NCBI GenBank assembly: GCA_016758965.1
Contig: JAEPRB010000114.1
Location: 1-64,000 of the forward strand
Reading direction: 5' to 3'
Source: Circinella minor
Taxonomy: Eukaryota > Mucoromycota > Mucoromycetes > Mucorales > Lichtheimiaceae
DNA: 64,000 nucleotides
The notes beneath the pieces were generated by a model. That model did no database searches, had not been told where the DNA came from, and worked only from the letters and a program-made list of their open reading frames with translations. Of this stretch, positions 20,701 to 33,006 are shown in pieces. The translations under genes and the position numbers were made by a program. The first letter of the stretch is position 1. Every line of letters starts with the position of its first letter.

Positions 20701-23378
20701 GTTCCCAATGATAATATCAAACCCACGGAAGAACATTTAGATTCCATTGCTCATCAAAAATTTCGTTATTTGGTTGCCATGCAACGTTATGCCAAGTTTT
20801 CTCCCGAAGAAGCCGAAAATTGTGAAGCCATTTTAAGTGAGTACCCACATATGCAGATTGCTTATATTGATGAAGAACCAAGTAATACACCCGGTGTTCC
20901 CTCCACATTTTATTCCGTTCTTATTGATGGTCATTGTCCCAAAATTGAAGGTACTTATCGTCGTGTCCCTCGTTATCGTGTTCGATTACCTGGTAATCCT
21001 ATTCTGGGTGATGGTAAATCGGATAATCAAAACCATGCCATTATTTTTTACCGTGGTGAATATTTACAATTGGTGGATGCCAATCAAGATAATTATTTGG
21101 AAGAATGTTTAAAGGTGCGAAGCATTTTTTCCGAATTTGAACAAACGTTGGCTCCTGATGAAATCTATGCTTTGCACAAAGATGCACCAGCTCCTGTGGC
21201 TATTGTAGGTGCACGTGAGTATATTTTCTCCGAAAATGTGGGTGTTTTGGGTGATGTGGCAGCAGGAAAAGAACAAACCTTTGGTACATTGACTCAGCGA
21301 ATCATGGCGAAAACAGGAGGTCGACTACACTATGGTCATCCAGATTTTTTGAATGCAGCATTTATGACGACTCGTGGTGGAGTAAGCAAAGCACAACGTG
21401 GATTGCATTTAAATGAGGATATTTACGCTGGTATGAATGCACTTTCAAGGGGAGGGCGCATCAAGCATACAGAATATTTGCAATGTGGAAAAGGTCGTGA
21501 TCTGGGTTTCTGCTCCATTTTGAATTTCACAACCAAGATTGGTACGGGTATGGGTGAACAAATGTTATCAAGAGAATATTATTATTTGGGTACTCAATTA
21601 CCTCTTGATCGATTCTTGACATTTTATTATGCTCATCCGGGTTTTCATATGAACAACATTATGATTATTTTTGCAGTACAGCTGTTCTTGTTCTGTATGA
21701 CTTTTGTCGGGACGATGGCAACCTCCGTACCAGAGTGTTCACTCCAAGGTAATGAAAAAAATTGTTTTAATATGCGACCAGTCTACGAATGGTTACAACG
21801 ATGTATCGCTGCTATCTTTTGGGTGTTTTTCATTGCCTTTTTGCCTTTGTTTTTGCAAGAATTGACAGAAAAGGGAACTTGGCGAAGTACATTGCGATTA
21901 TTTAAACAATTTTTATCCATGTCTCCATTGTTTGAAGTGTTTGTCAATCAAATCTATGCCAACTCAGTTTTATCCAATCTCAATTTTGGTGGTGCACGAT
22001 ATATTGCTACTGGACGTGGATTTGCTACCGCGCGTTTACCTTTTTCAATTCTCTATTCACGATTTGCCAATCAAAGCATTTATTTTGGCGCACGGACCAT
22101 GTTTATGTTAATATTTGTCACACTGACATTGTGGATTCCACATCTGCTTTATTTTTGGGGAACTGTCGGATCATTAGTTATTTCACCTTTTGTATTTAAT
22201 CCACATCAATTTGTTCTCACAGACTTTATAACGGATTATCGGGAGTATTTAGGCTGGTTGACACGCGGTAATGCTGGACGTTATTATAGTCATGCGTGGA
22301 TTACCTTTTGTCGACAATCTCGAGTACAAATTACCGGTATCAAAAGAAAAGCAACTCAACAAGGACAAGCAAAAGGTGGTGGATCAGCATCAGCCATGTG
22401 GCCAAGGGCTCAATTATCAAGTATTCTAACCTCAGAAATATTTATGCCACTGGTTCAAGCCGGTTTATGCGCTTCCTGTTATATATTTTACAAGAGTCGA
22501 CATGTGGATGAAAGTTTTCAGCAACATCGGTTGGTGATGACAAAACAGGAAGATTTTGGTCCAGGTGGTGCATTGGCCCGAATTGCTGGTTTAACAGTGG
22601 GACCTATTGTATGGAATGCAGTGTTTTTATTATTACTACAATTTATTTCAACCCTAGTGGGAATGGTTCATTCGGCTGGAAACAAGAAAATTGGATTATA
22701 TATGGCAGGCATTGCACATACTTTAGCATTGATTGGATTTGTTGTCTTTTTCGAAATGTTTTGGTGGCTTGAAGGATTTGCAATTAGATCTACAGTGCTG
22801 GGTATATTGACCATGTTTTCAGTCGAACGATTTGTGTTCAAGACATTGGTTGGATTCTTTTTATCACGTGAATTACATCATGATACAACTAACCGAACAT
22901 GGTGGACTGGTCAATGGCGCGGAAGTAATGTAAGTAATAGCTGTTTTTCTTTGAAAAAAAAAAGAGAGAACAGCCATGAATGAAGCCAGCAGAATAAGAA
23001 ATTAATTTTTGTTATTATTATTATGATTAGCTGGGTTTCCATGGAGCAAGAGAATATTTATGCAAGGTTGTGGAAATGTCTGCATTTACAACGGACTTCA
23101 TTCTGGGACACTTAATTCTATTCTTTTTATTTCCTTTTACTTTGATACCGTACATTGATCGAATCCACTCTTTAATGTTATTTTGGCTTCGACCTTCAAA
23201 TCAAATTCGGCCTTCGGTATTATCTACGAAACGAAGACGAAGACGACGTGAAATTGCTTTAACTTATGGACCTATCTTTTGTCTCGTATTCATCTTTTTT
23301 GTTTCTCTTATTTGCATTCCTCCTTTCTTTTTAAATGACAAAATGACAGGGTATCATCGTGGTGCTTCTCCTATTTAA
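17794..23378 (+). CDS. FKS1: 1,3-beta-glucan synthase catalytic subunit (GT48)
   Basis: Four exons: 17794-17801, 17885-17985, 18047-22929, 23031-23378; 1779 residues against about 1880 in yeast Fks1. The start is a tiny 8-nt exon (ATG ACA TC) that keeps phase. N-terminus is Gln/Asn-rich, then the FKS1 domain (QLALYLLIWGEAATLRYIPE), a first membrane block, the large cytosolic GT48 region (YRVRLPGNPILGDGKSDNQN, HYGHPDFLNAAFMTTRGGVSK, GRDLGFCSILNFTTKIGTGMG) and the C-terminal membrane block. Polymerises UDP-glucose into wall beta-1,3-glucan at the plasma membrane, normally activated by Rho1. Echinocandin hot spot 1 reads FLALSFRDA (residues 559-567) and hot spot 2 EWLQRCIA (1284-1291), both diverged from the sensitive consensus. 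The stop in the last intron frame shows the final exon is needed. Confidence 0.97.
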
Positions 23379-24097
23379 ATAACATTTTCTTTTTTGTAAT
23401 ATCTTTTTTTTTCTTCTCTACTTATTTATTTATTTTCATTCCAAAAACAACAACAAACAAAATTCAAAATGTATATTCCCATTAATGGTATTTCCTATTA
23501 CTTTCAAAATAAATCATTAGTAATATAAAAATTGTAGCCACTAAAACATAATGAATATTTGTGCTATATATATACATATTTAGTAACATAATAATAAACG
23601 TAAATAGCAATAAAGCACACTCTTTGTCAGTAGTTGCTCTTATTTTACAATTTTTTTTTTACTTTGCTATAAAATAAAAATGATATGTGTAGCTGATCAC
23701 CATATTTCAACTCATGTTATATTATAGATCACTAAATAATACGTAAAGGAGAGGAATTTTTATAACTAATCAACAATTATATTGAATAATCATGAATGAA
23801 TGAAATGAGTCAATGATTATATTTGCAAGAACAATTGACGTATTCTATTGTCTCTTCATCGAGATTCGGTTATCTTAAAAGTGCATTATCAACCTATCAG
23901 TTTTATTGAACAGTATAAAAAAACTGTAAAATGTTGATATTTTATGCTATTCGCTATAAATATAAGAGTTTAACCAGAGTATGTTTCGCTTTACTATTCT
24001 TCTTAGAATGTAATAATGTTCTCAATTATTTTTTTTCTACGTAGTTGGGATTCACTTTGTTGCTTATTAGAAATGATTTATTATATCCTCGTTCACC

Positions 24098-24182
24098 AAA
24101 AAAAAAAAAAAAAAAAAAAAAAGGTGTAAGCCAATTAATAACAATGGCTATTGTTATCAATTAATTGTTGAACTTACAACCG
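24098..24182. repeat. poly-A run plus imperfect inverted repeat
   Basis: Twenty-five A residues are followed by GGTGTAAG..CCAATTAAT AACAATGGC and its near-complement ending ATTAATTGTTGAACTTACAACC. Possibly a small foldback sequence; no duplication detected. Confidence 0.5.
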
Positions 24183-25177
24183 TTTTCGATATACTATAAA
24201 TCACTTCACTCTTTTTTGTTCTGGCCAAGCCTTGAATTACATACCAAGATAGTTGATGAGTACTTTTGTGTTGACATATTAAGTAGAAAAATAAGTTTAT
24301 TATCCTCCACGTATCAGTATCGTAGACTAAAGTTTATATTTGACAATGTGAAAAAAATTATAAATGACTTGCGCCTGTGGGTATCTACTGGTCACTTCCT
24401 TGTAGCTCTCATTGCTATATACTAATAATTATATTATGAAACTAGAAGTCAAATGAGCAGTGAACTTCACAATTCCAGTAGAAGGCAAGGAAATAGACCA
24501 GTGTGTACAGATGTATGAAGAAGCAGAATAAAATAGAAGAAAAGGAGATAATAAGAAAAAATGCTAATAATAGAAACGAACTATGTATATTCAGTTTGGG
24601 TGTTATAATTGGAGAAGGGATCTACTGCATCCTATGCATCTGGCCCGTCATCATTAAAATTGTTGTCGGGATGACAAGAAAGGTTGTCCATTTTTCAAAG
24701 GCTCTGTATTATTAGAGATAACCATACATTGGATCATTTTAATCGCGATAACCCACTTTAAAGCACGGAAGGCGGTTCATAATAAAATTTAAAGGTTGTA
24801 CTTTTGTTGTGTGGAAGAGTATCAAATTCCATTTTTTAGTTCATTTAGGGAAGAAAAAAAAGTGTTTATATATTTTACAGCAGTTCAAGCTAAAACATCA
24901 TTTATATAATAATTTAGTATACTTATTACATTTCTGAATATATATTTTTATTTCTCCAAAGTATAGGGCATGCTAATCAAAGTAAAAAAAAACGTATGTT
25001 TTCATTAATACAATGTAGTTGCTATTTGGTCCTGTATGAAGCTCACCAAGAAATAAAACATTATTAAGCAACTCGTGCAAGTTTATTTATTCTTTTTTTT
25101 GTTAGAGTGGTACATAAGATCTGATCCAATGATGTCATAAAAAAATAGGCATTGACAAAAACAGGAATTTTTGCATA

Positions 25178-25235
25178 CAGTGGCAACTCCATTAATTTCA
25201 TATACGTCTCACTAATTTCACCGAAAATCAGGAAA
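25178..25235. mobile_element. solo pogo-type element end
   Basis: TA followed by CAGTGGCAACTCCATTAATT and then CACTAATTTCACCGAAAATCAGG, closely resembling the left end and subterminal repeats of the element at 2460. No matching right end was found within 1 kb, so only a fragment is supported. Confidence 0.45.
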
Positions 25236-25429
25236 ATGAAAAACTTGATTTCAATTTTGAAACTAATATTTTTTTTTTACAATAGCGAAGATATATATTA
25301 TACAACTAATCGTACAGAATTACAATGTGGAAAAAAATGGTATATGGCATCTCTATAATAGTAAATTTATGATTGTATACTACGCATGAAATTCTGGAGG
25401 GAATTAATACAATGTGTCCAGAAAAGAGA

Positions 25430-27591
25430 TTAATATTTAGAAAAGAAAGAGCCTGTCAATCGAAATTTTAAAAATAAACAAATAAATGCTCCTAATACAT
25501 ATACAGCTCCATCAAACATTTGAATACCTATGTACCCATTATTTGGTGTTGCTTGTTGGATTACAGACATAATAGGAGTACCCTAAAAAATATGATAAAC
25601 AATAAATATAAATGTTAACTACTGCTACGTAAACGTTATGATAAATCGTATGGAAATAGATCATAATATTAAAAAATTAACTAACCATAGCAGCAACGGC
25701 ACTGATAAGAAAAGCGAGTGACAATCCTGCAGACAGCTTTTCCATACCAACGACACTTGCCGTTATTGGTGCAGCCTAAAAGCGAATAATAATATTCAAA
25801 TCAACTTTTTGCTTCATAACACATTGCAGCCAAATAATAAGATTCAATTTAGTGACATACCAAAGCGTAATACATGCCAGAAGTAGCACCCCATAACACA
25901 CAAAAGAGCACTAGTATACCATATGATGTAGCAAATGGCCAAATAACAAACGAGAATATTCCAGATAATATAGAAGTAATTATAAACATATTGAGTCGAC
26001 CAATTTTGTCTGCGACAAAACCAAGTGCAATACGAGCGACTGCATTTACTGCACACATAATAGCGAGCATGTTAGATCCATCCTGTGGACTCAATTCAAT
26101 GTCAGCGGCATACTCTAATAGTAATAAAAAAATAAGTGCGTCAGTTATGTAATTCATCCGGTGCAGCAACAATTATAATGATGTATGTCAAGGTTAGTTT
26201 TTTATTCTTCCTTACTTGGTAGATAAAACATTGGTCCAAGGTAGCCCATGACACCTATAACTGAACCTACCAACCATATATCAAAATTAACCATTTTAAA
26301 CATGGAAAGTTGAATTGGTGACTTTAATGGTTGGCTTTTGCGATAAGAGGCAGGAAGACGATCTTTTATGAGAATTGTCCCCACAATGCAAAGACCTAAA
26401 CAAAAAAAAGCAAGTATGCGATAGGACCATGGAACACCATATTTTGTAATTAAATAGTTGGTCTAAAAATATAATTATAATAATAATTATCAGTTTATGA
26501 AACGGATGGTATATGTAATAATGTCTATCAATTGAACTTCCAAGTAAGCATGACACATGCTACTAATGTTTAGATCAATTATTACCAGTGGGCTCATGGC
26601 TAATCCTCCAAGACCTGAACCACATGAACTAATACCCATAGCTGTAGCTCTACGTGTTGTAAACCTTTTGATTCCAAAATTCCAGTTAGTAAATTATAAT
26701 AAGCACGGTAAATAAAACAATTCATTATAATTCAAACTATAATATTTACCATTGTGGAATGACCGAAGCAATCGACATATAAAGAAACGATGCACCGAAT
26801 CCGAACAAAAAACCTTGTGTCAAATATAAATGCCATATCTCCGTAGTAAGCGAAGCCAACATTAACCCAAGACACATTAATATGCTTCCTAGAGCGTAAT
26901 TGATACGTGTCCCAAATCGAACAAGTAGCACACTGACAGGAGAGAATACATTTAAACAAACATTAATTAATGACCCAACTGTCATGAGCTCTAAAGTGCT
27001 AGCTTTGTCCTTCAAGATAGATGTTGCGAAAGCTTGCGAAAAGATACCATAACAGTTCGCAATACCAAACATAACAACATTTGCAAAAAATCCTGCAACA
27101 ACAATGGCCCTATAATATGTGTACGTAGTCCAAACATTAATTTCTACAATAGTCATTTTTTTATGAATTCTTACGTATTAATAATAGCGTAGTTATAAAT
27201 TAAAACATACCATCCATAACCACCATTTGGAATATCATTAAGAACATCTTGCGAAGGAGGCTCAACAATACTTGCTTCGTCCATCTCTACATAATTTTTC
27301 CTTATTTAGAATTTTTTTAACCATCCATAATCTTCTTTTTTTTTTGTGAGCTGTATTTCAATATAAAGAATATATATTTTCTGCATTCTTACTAGAGTGA
27401 ATACATTTCAAGGGGTTCTCAGAATAATCGTTGTCATGGTATTGATTTGCATCTTTTGATTTTTCATTAATCGATGTGGTAATGCTCATAGAAGCTGCTT
27501 TCTCGACATCAAGATCGTTGATGTTGTATTGTCGTTGTGATATAGTAAGATCGTCATTATCATTCTCAAACCGTGATGATGAAGTGGCCAT
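25430..27591 (-). CDS. MFS transporter, monocarboxylate (MCT/SLC16, MCH) type
   Basis: Eight exons on the minus strand: 27591-27393, 27286-27211, 27109-26750, 26664-26586, 26462-26216, 26114-25861, 25775-25686, 25582-25430; 485 residues. A ~70-residue hydrophilic cytosolic N-terminus leads to PNGGYGWAIVVAGFFANVVM, the conserved [DN]GGYGW motif at helix 1 of monocarboxylate porters. Next come GFLFGFGASFLYM, QWFTTRRATAMGISSCGSGL (motif before helix 5), a central loop, and YLPKYA plus NAVARIALGFVADKIGR (the helix 8-9 MFS motif). Expected to carry a small acid or related solute across plasma or vacuolar membrane; substrate not predictable. Intron 3 has a TACTAAC branch site. The exon 3 start was set by the GYGW-AIVV continuity, skipping an earlier AG. 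Confidence 0.92.
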
Positions 27592-30500
27592 TTTTTCTAG
27601 CAATACATCAAATGGAATGTAAAAGAAAAAAGAACGTCTAAACAAAAAACTTATTTTTTTAAAAACGACTTGTAATTAAAGTTTGAATCGGTCTATACTT
27701 TTTTAGAAGACTGAGTTAAAAGAAGACGCTTAAATTGGCTTTCACAGGTGATACAGTATCTCTTTTCATGCTCTCCTGAAAACCTTGGGGAAACTTTTTA
27801 CCATCTGAAATCAGAAAAAGAAATCGTTTATAATAATTTCAACATCGCATGAATGAGATTTATTATATTTATTGAATTAGCTTCGTTATCGACACAACTC
27901 CAAATATTCTATTATGCAAGGGCGATCATATTCCTGAATAACTTGACTTTGTGCGAAGATGATTACGTAATAAACTCATAATCGGAGGATCGTCCAAAAT
28001 TTTATTTTTCAAGCATTGAATCTTAAACCTTTTTCACGTTACTATCATTATTGGTATTGAGGGCTTTATAAAGAAGCTTAGCCTATCGGGTTTCACTACC
28101 AGCGCATTGTCCATATACAACTCTATATTCGTGCCAAAAAAAATAGTAAAGATAAAGGATATTTGTAATTTACTTGTTACAGTACCGATTAAATTTCCCA
28201 CGCTAAAATAAATTCACCATTTCTGATGTTTTCGTTGTTTTTTAGAAATTTAAAGTTTGTGACAACCTTTGATTTTTTATTTAAAGCGAATTGCTGCTCA
28301 TACTATTCTTTTACAACTACAACATTTCTAACATGTATTTTGATATCACTATGGTATCACTATGTTTTATTATAAAAGGAGCACAATTAAAAGCAATAGG
28401 CAGGGTGGCAGTTATTATGTGAAAGGTGAACTTCCAATTTAATACCACCTGAGAAAAATAAAAATCCTGCCTTCTCAATTAATTTTATTTGAAAAATTAC
28501 ATTCAAACATGTCGAATGAGAACCAGATAATAAAAAACTAATACTACACCCCGCAATGTTAAATGACAAACAGCAGCTTCAGCAAAAGAAAGTAAGATCG
28601 AAATTTTGAAAACCATTTAAGCATTATGACGAAAAAACCTAGAGATTCAAAATAGTCCAGTAACATCTTCTTTAAATCAAGAACAGATAATAAACTTGTT
28701 TTACTAAAACAATTGACACAATGTATGCTCCAATGATTCCTACTCATGCGTCTGCTTTGGCAGAAGATCAAAAAGGTACATTTAAATACAAAAACGACTT
28801 GTTCGAATCATTTCACAAATTAGGCACAAAGATAATACTAATATTAGCCAGCATTCACATTTAAAGGGATTGAATAGATGACGAGATAATTTCATATATT
28901 TAAAAAGAAGTAAAAAAAAAAGTATTTCAAAAGCTCGGCCATCTCGATTAAAAAAAATTTAAAGCTCAAATTAAAAGATGCAGGAATGGGCATATTGAGC
29001 GCTACCAACTGGTGTCGCCAATTCATTAGGCATTCATCTTTTGTCCCAAATAACTGAAAGTATATGCAGTTGCTGGTTACTCCTACTAGTATGTGCAAGA
29101 AAAATCTCCGCTTGCAGCCGTAATATATGGATTGGGATTGCGCTTTGAAACAAGGAAAACGAGAGAATAAGTCAACGGGACATGCAAATAACTCTACACT
29201 GGTCATTTTTGAACCTACTACATCTATCCTTTCCAACCTACACACATTAATATTTATTCATCAATTAATGATCTCCAAATATTTGTAGATCACGGAAACA
29301 ATGAATATCAGAACGCTGTTTTACACGAAATACATATGTGGCTTCATGGATGAAACTACAGGTCCGCCAGATTTATCTTAACAATATAATTCAGAATTTC
29401 CACATATACAGGATTAATAAGGGCTCATGAACCGTTTACACTTCTAGAATTCAATTATCGAGTTGTCAAATATGAACTGTTAAGTTGATTGTATGATTTT
29501 CTCATTCGTTTGATAATCTCGAATCATTATGTAAGATTACTAGTCTACTTTACTTATTTCTTTACTTTATATGGCAGGACAAAAAATGAAGAATGGAATT
29601 ACTGACATGAGGAGTATTGCTGATTGTATAAATGTTGGGTGTAATGTTACGCATAAAAATGATTGAGAACGTTTCTTGGAATGAGGATTCAATATTATTA
29701 AAAGTCTTAAAACAATTATATTTAAACTTGCTGATCGATGGCTAGAACCTATGAATGATAATGCTAATTTTGTTTAAATTACATAGGCCGTAGGGACATC
29801 AATAAATGTGACAACTTTCACCTTTACAAACAGACTAATGAATTTTGCACCAGTACTCGGTGAAGCGAATTCACTATCTGTTGAGGGGAATCAATAAACA
29901 TACTACAGGTTGATATCCTTTCATTGATATATATTAGTAAACATTACCATAAACCTATCAAATGTCATTTTTAGGTGTTTTGGTGTGAGTATGAGATGTC
30001 TCTTCACCCACTTTTGTTTTGCTAAAAGCTTAAGTGTTATAATCAGCAGTAATTAAGCAAGATATAAAGATTCTAAAATAGTACTTTTTCTTACTGGATC
30101 AATGTATGGTAACTGGGAAACAAACAAATGAAATCACAGGGCTTAATGGTTACCCGGTCTTGCATCCAGGAGCTAATCGGAGGCTTAAATCGTTGTTTCT
30201 GCAATCTAGAGAATCTAGGGTCCTTTGTGTTCACAACAACAACAACAGCAATATTATCGTGATAATGATGTGCATATGTCAAAACAAACTGGAAATTAAG
30301 GAGTAAAGTCAATAGAAATATATTATTAGAGTACAATACCCTGCGAAGCCAGGAACTAAAATAAGAAGCATGTGGTACCAAATCAATTTTTTTTTACCAA
30401 TAACAATACTTTTATTGGGAGTTGTGGCTGTTGGTAACACATTAGGCAACACAAACAATTTTTTGATTATTTGGTCGCTACACACTATTTTTGAGTTTTT

Positions 30501-30654
30501 GTTCAACCATCAATTCTTCTATTTCACTTGTTTACCCCAAAAATAAATATGTATTTTTTTCCTTTCTCTTCCTTATTTTCTTTTCCCTTTTTCTTTTCTT
30601 TTCTTTTCACTCCTTCCACCCTCTTCCTTTCTTTTTTATTTCTGCTTGTTGTCA
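27592..30654. other. 3-kb gene-poor spacer
   Basis: Several frames of 60-120 codons exist on the minus strand (notably 28892-29245) but none has codon pattern or motifs that persuade; the stretch near 29580-29900 may hold a heavily decayed gene. No RNA gene seen. The last 100 bases are the CT-rich leader of the next gene. Confidence 0.4.
30551..30645 (+). promoter_or_regulatory. pyrimidine-rich tract before the Kelch-BTB gene
   Basis: A nearly pure C/T run (TTTTTTTCCTTTCTCTTCC... to CTTTCTTTTTT) ends about 10 bases before the ATG at 30655. Same layout as before the Ral, DSK2 and cyclin genes; a fungal core-promoter feature by inference. Confidence 0.4.
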
Positions 30655-33006
30655 ATGACACCTGCACCTGCACCGACAACAACGATGGCAGGAACTCAAT
30701 CAATAGCAGGCCTTACGACAAAAATACAAAATACAGCTGGTGATATTCCACCATCACTCATGGGTGCCACCTCAACCATTGTTGGGGACCAACTTTATTT
30801 ATTTGGTGGTCGACTTCAAGCATCAGCTCAAGTATATAATCGACTTTATGTCCTCGATCTCAATACTCAAATTTGGACTCGTATTTTTACCAAAAATGAT
30901 GCACCTAGTCCTCGTTATTTCCATTCTGCTAATGTTTGTCATAGTATGGAGGGTGATAAAAAGATGACGAGAATTATTTTTTATGGTGGTCTAACTGTCA
31001 GCACAACAGAGTCAAACGGACTTCGGTCACTGGGAGATTTATCCATATTAGTGCTTGGTGATGATCAAAACGAAAACGAGCCCTATTGGGAATACCCTGA
31101 GCTCAGCCGCCAGGAATATATCCCACATGAACGATACTCGCATCTTACAACTATGACTCATGATGATCGCTATCTTGTTGTTCTTGGAGGCCAAGATGTG
31201 AATGCTGGATATATTGACGAAATAAATATTTACAATTGTCGGCAAAAGAAATGGCACGAACCTTATGTAATTAATTCGCATTATTGTACCTATCGGACAG
31301 CAGTATCAACAGTGACTCCAATATCGCCCAGCATATCAATTCCTTCATCGAGTAGCATATCAGGTGCTCTAGGTAACCCATCAGTTGGAACACCACCACT
31401 AGCGCCACCAGGAAAAGGGAATAACAGCAGTGTTAATAATGTGATGCTTCCTGGAGAAGAAGAAAATCGAGAACTTGAAGAAGCAATGCATCGCCAAAAA
31501 CTTTACTCAACTATATTTACCTATAGCAACTATAATTTTTACGATTTAAAGCGTACTTTACATCAAATTACTATATCAAATAAAGGATACGTGGCGGATT
31601 TTACGGATTATACACAATCGCTGATCGGCAGTCGACAACACACACCTCCAGCTCTCCGATTTCCCTCTGGATTTGCTTGTGGCCATCACTTGATTGTAGT
31701 GGGACCAAATATTACACCAGAATCTCAACAATTACATATTTGGGCATTAAATGTTGTTTCTATGTCATGGTCCCGTATAGACGCTGGGCCAGCTCTTGCA
31801 CAAGGCTCATGGTTACGTGGATTACTGTATGAGGATCGTAATCAATTTATTGTTTTTGGTCATCCGGGACGATCTATGCATGCCGATCATACCCAGCGAA
31901 TTGTCCATTTTGATCATTTTGCAAGTATCGATACGGAAGCTTTTGGAGTCTATCGACCACCTCGTTTAACATTCGGACCTGCAGCGCAAGAAGCTGGTTT
32001 GGCGTTACTGAGCAACCCCGCATTATCGGATATTACCATGATATCTATAGATGGTTATCGTGTGCGTGCCAATTCAAAAATTCTTGCACAACGTTGGCCA
32101 TCTGTGCATAGTCGTTTAACCCCGCTCGTGTCGCCGAAAACATCGTCTAGTTCTTTCTCATCTATTAAATATACTTTGACTTTCCCTGACTGTTATGATA
32201 TTTTAGTGGCATTTTTGCAATTTTTATATACAGATCATCTTACTACTGTCGAACAGAACCAACCTCGGATTCTAACACGATTATTACTTCTGGCCGATTT
32301 ATTTTCCCTAGAGCGGCTCAAGGCACTTACAGTTCATTCATTACATCAGATGTTACAAATATCAACAGCTCCTGACATTTACCAAACCGCAGCTTTGGCG
32401 GATTGCGCTTCTCTCCAAATACGTGCATTACGAGTCATGGTAAATGCTAAAAAGATGATTCAGCAGCAACAAAACCAACAACAACAAAACCAGCAACAGC
32501 AACCACGGCAGCAGCAACAACAATCTCAAACAAAAAATCTTGTGGATAGATTAGCTCCTCCCATTCAACAAGCAACAGCTTCTTCTCCATCTGGTTCAAC
32601 AACATACCAACCTTTGTCTAAGCTGTTGCGTTATTATGATATAAATGTGCCAATACCTCCCACTACCAGCACTGCTTCTCCTGATATTGTTAGTAATAAT
32701 AATAATAACATCAATAATGGTAATAATGGTAATAATTCTACATCAATTACTACTGATCTCGATACATTCCCAACGCCACCTACGCCACTAGCTCGTAATC
32801 CACATCAGCGAGTTAATACAGCTCCACCGTTACGAGCAAAAAACCCTTCAAGAAAAAGCAGTAATAGTACCACAACAACTGCTTCTCCCACCACACCACA
32901 TACTATAAATAATTTCACATTAACATCTAGATCTCGTCCATCGACTCCGTCTTCAAAATCAATTCGTAAACCATCACAAACTGCGTGGCTACCAATGACA
33001 TTTTAA
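30655..33006 (+). CDS. Kelch-repeat and BTB/POZ protein
   Basis: Single exon, 783 residues from the first ATG. The N-terminal half has kelch blades: YLFGGRLQASAQVYNRLYVL, a second with RIIFYGGL, a third with YLVVLGGQDVNAGYIDEINI, and later ones (HHLIVVGPN, QFIVFGHPG). A Ser/Pro/Gly linker interrupts them at about residues 222-265. A BTB/POZ domain follows (roughly 455-590: LSDITMISIDGYRVRANSKI ... FLQFLYTDHLTTVE). The C-terminus is low-complexity: a poly-Gln run near 602-626, then Asn- and Ser/Thr/Pro-rich sequence. BTB-kelch proteins act as Cul3 adaptors or signalling scaffolds; the best-known fungal protein of this layout is fission yeast Ral2, a Ras1-pathway factor, and animal LZTR1 is similar. 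Orthology is a guess. Lack of introns is unusual beside its neighbours. Confidence 0.88.
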   Translation: MTPAPAPTTTMAGTQSIAGLTTKIQNTAGDIPPSLMGATSTIVGDQLYLFGGRLQASAQVYNRLYVLDLNTQIWTRIFTKNDAPSPRYFHSANVCHSMEGDKKMTRIIFYGGLTVSTTESNGLRSLGDLSILVLGDDQNENEPYWEYPELSRQEYIPHERYSHLTTMTHDDRYLVVLGGQDVNAGYIDEINIYNCRQKKWHEPYVINSHYCTYRTAVSTVTPISPSISIPSSSSISGALGNPSVGTPPLAPPGKGNNSSVNNVMLPGEEENRELEEAMHRQKLYSTIFTYSNYNFYDLKRTLHQITISNKGYVADFTDYTQSLIGSRQHTPPALRFPSGFACGHHLIVVGPNITPESQQLHIWALNVVSMSWSRIDAGPALAQGSWLRGLLYEDRNQFIVFGHPGRSMHADHTQRIVHFDHFASIDTEAFGVYRPPRLTFGPAAQEAGLALLSNPALSDITMISIDGYRVRANSKILAQRWPSVHSRLTPLVSPKTSSSSFSSIKYTLTFPDCYDILVAFLQFLYTDHLTTVEQNQPRILTRLLLLADLFSLERLKALTVHSLHQMLQISTAPDIYQTAALADCASLQIRALRVMVNAKKMIQQQQNQQQQNQQQQPRQQQQQSQTKNLVDRLAPPIQQATASSPSGSTTYQPLSKLLRYYDINVPIPPTTSTASPDIVSNNNNNINNGNNGNNSTSITTDLDTFPTPPTPLARNPHQRVNTAPPLRAKNPSRKSSNSTTTTASPTTPHTINNFTLTSRSRPSTPSSKSIRKPSQTAWLPMTF

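Larger units (their letters stand above)
23379..25429. other. spacer between FKS1 and the MFS gene
   Basis: AT-rich DNA with a 25-base poly-A run at 24098-24122 followed by an imperfect hairpin (24123-24182). Frames at 24165-24425 and 24503-24715 are open but resemble nothing. A solo transposon-like end at 25178 is listed separately. Confidence 0.45.

Noticed and set aside
24503..24715. 70-codon frame with a hydrophobic segment
   Set aside because: Could be read as a small membrane protein, but no supporting splice sites, promoter or similarity; AT-rich chance frame is more likely.
27110..27156. Extending MFS exon 3 to the frame start at 27156
   Set aside because: It breaks the conserved NGGYGW-to-IVVAGFF continuity; the AG at 27111-27110 restores it in phase.
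28892..29245. 117-codon minus-strand frame as a gene
   Set aside because: No motif, no splice-consistent neighbours, ends in a Phe/Lys low-complexity run.
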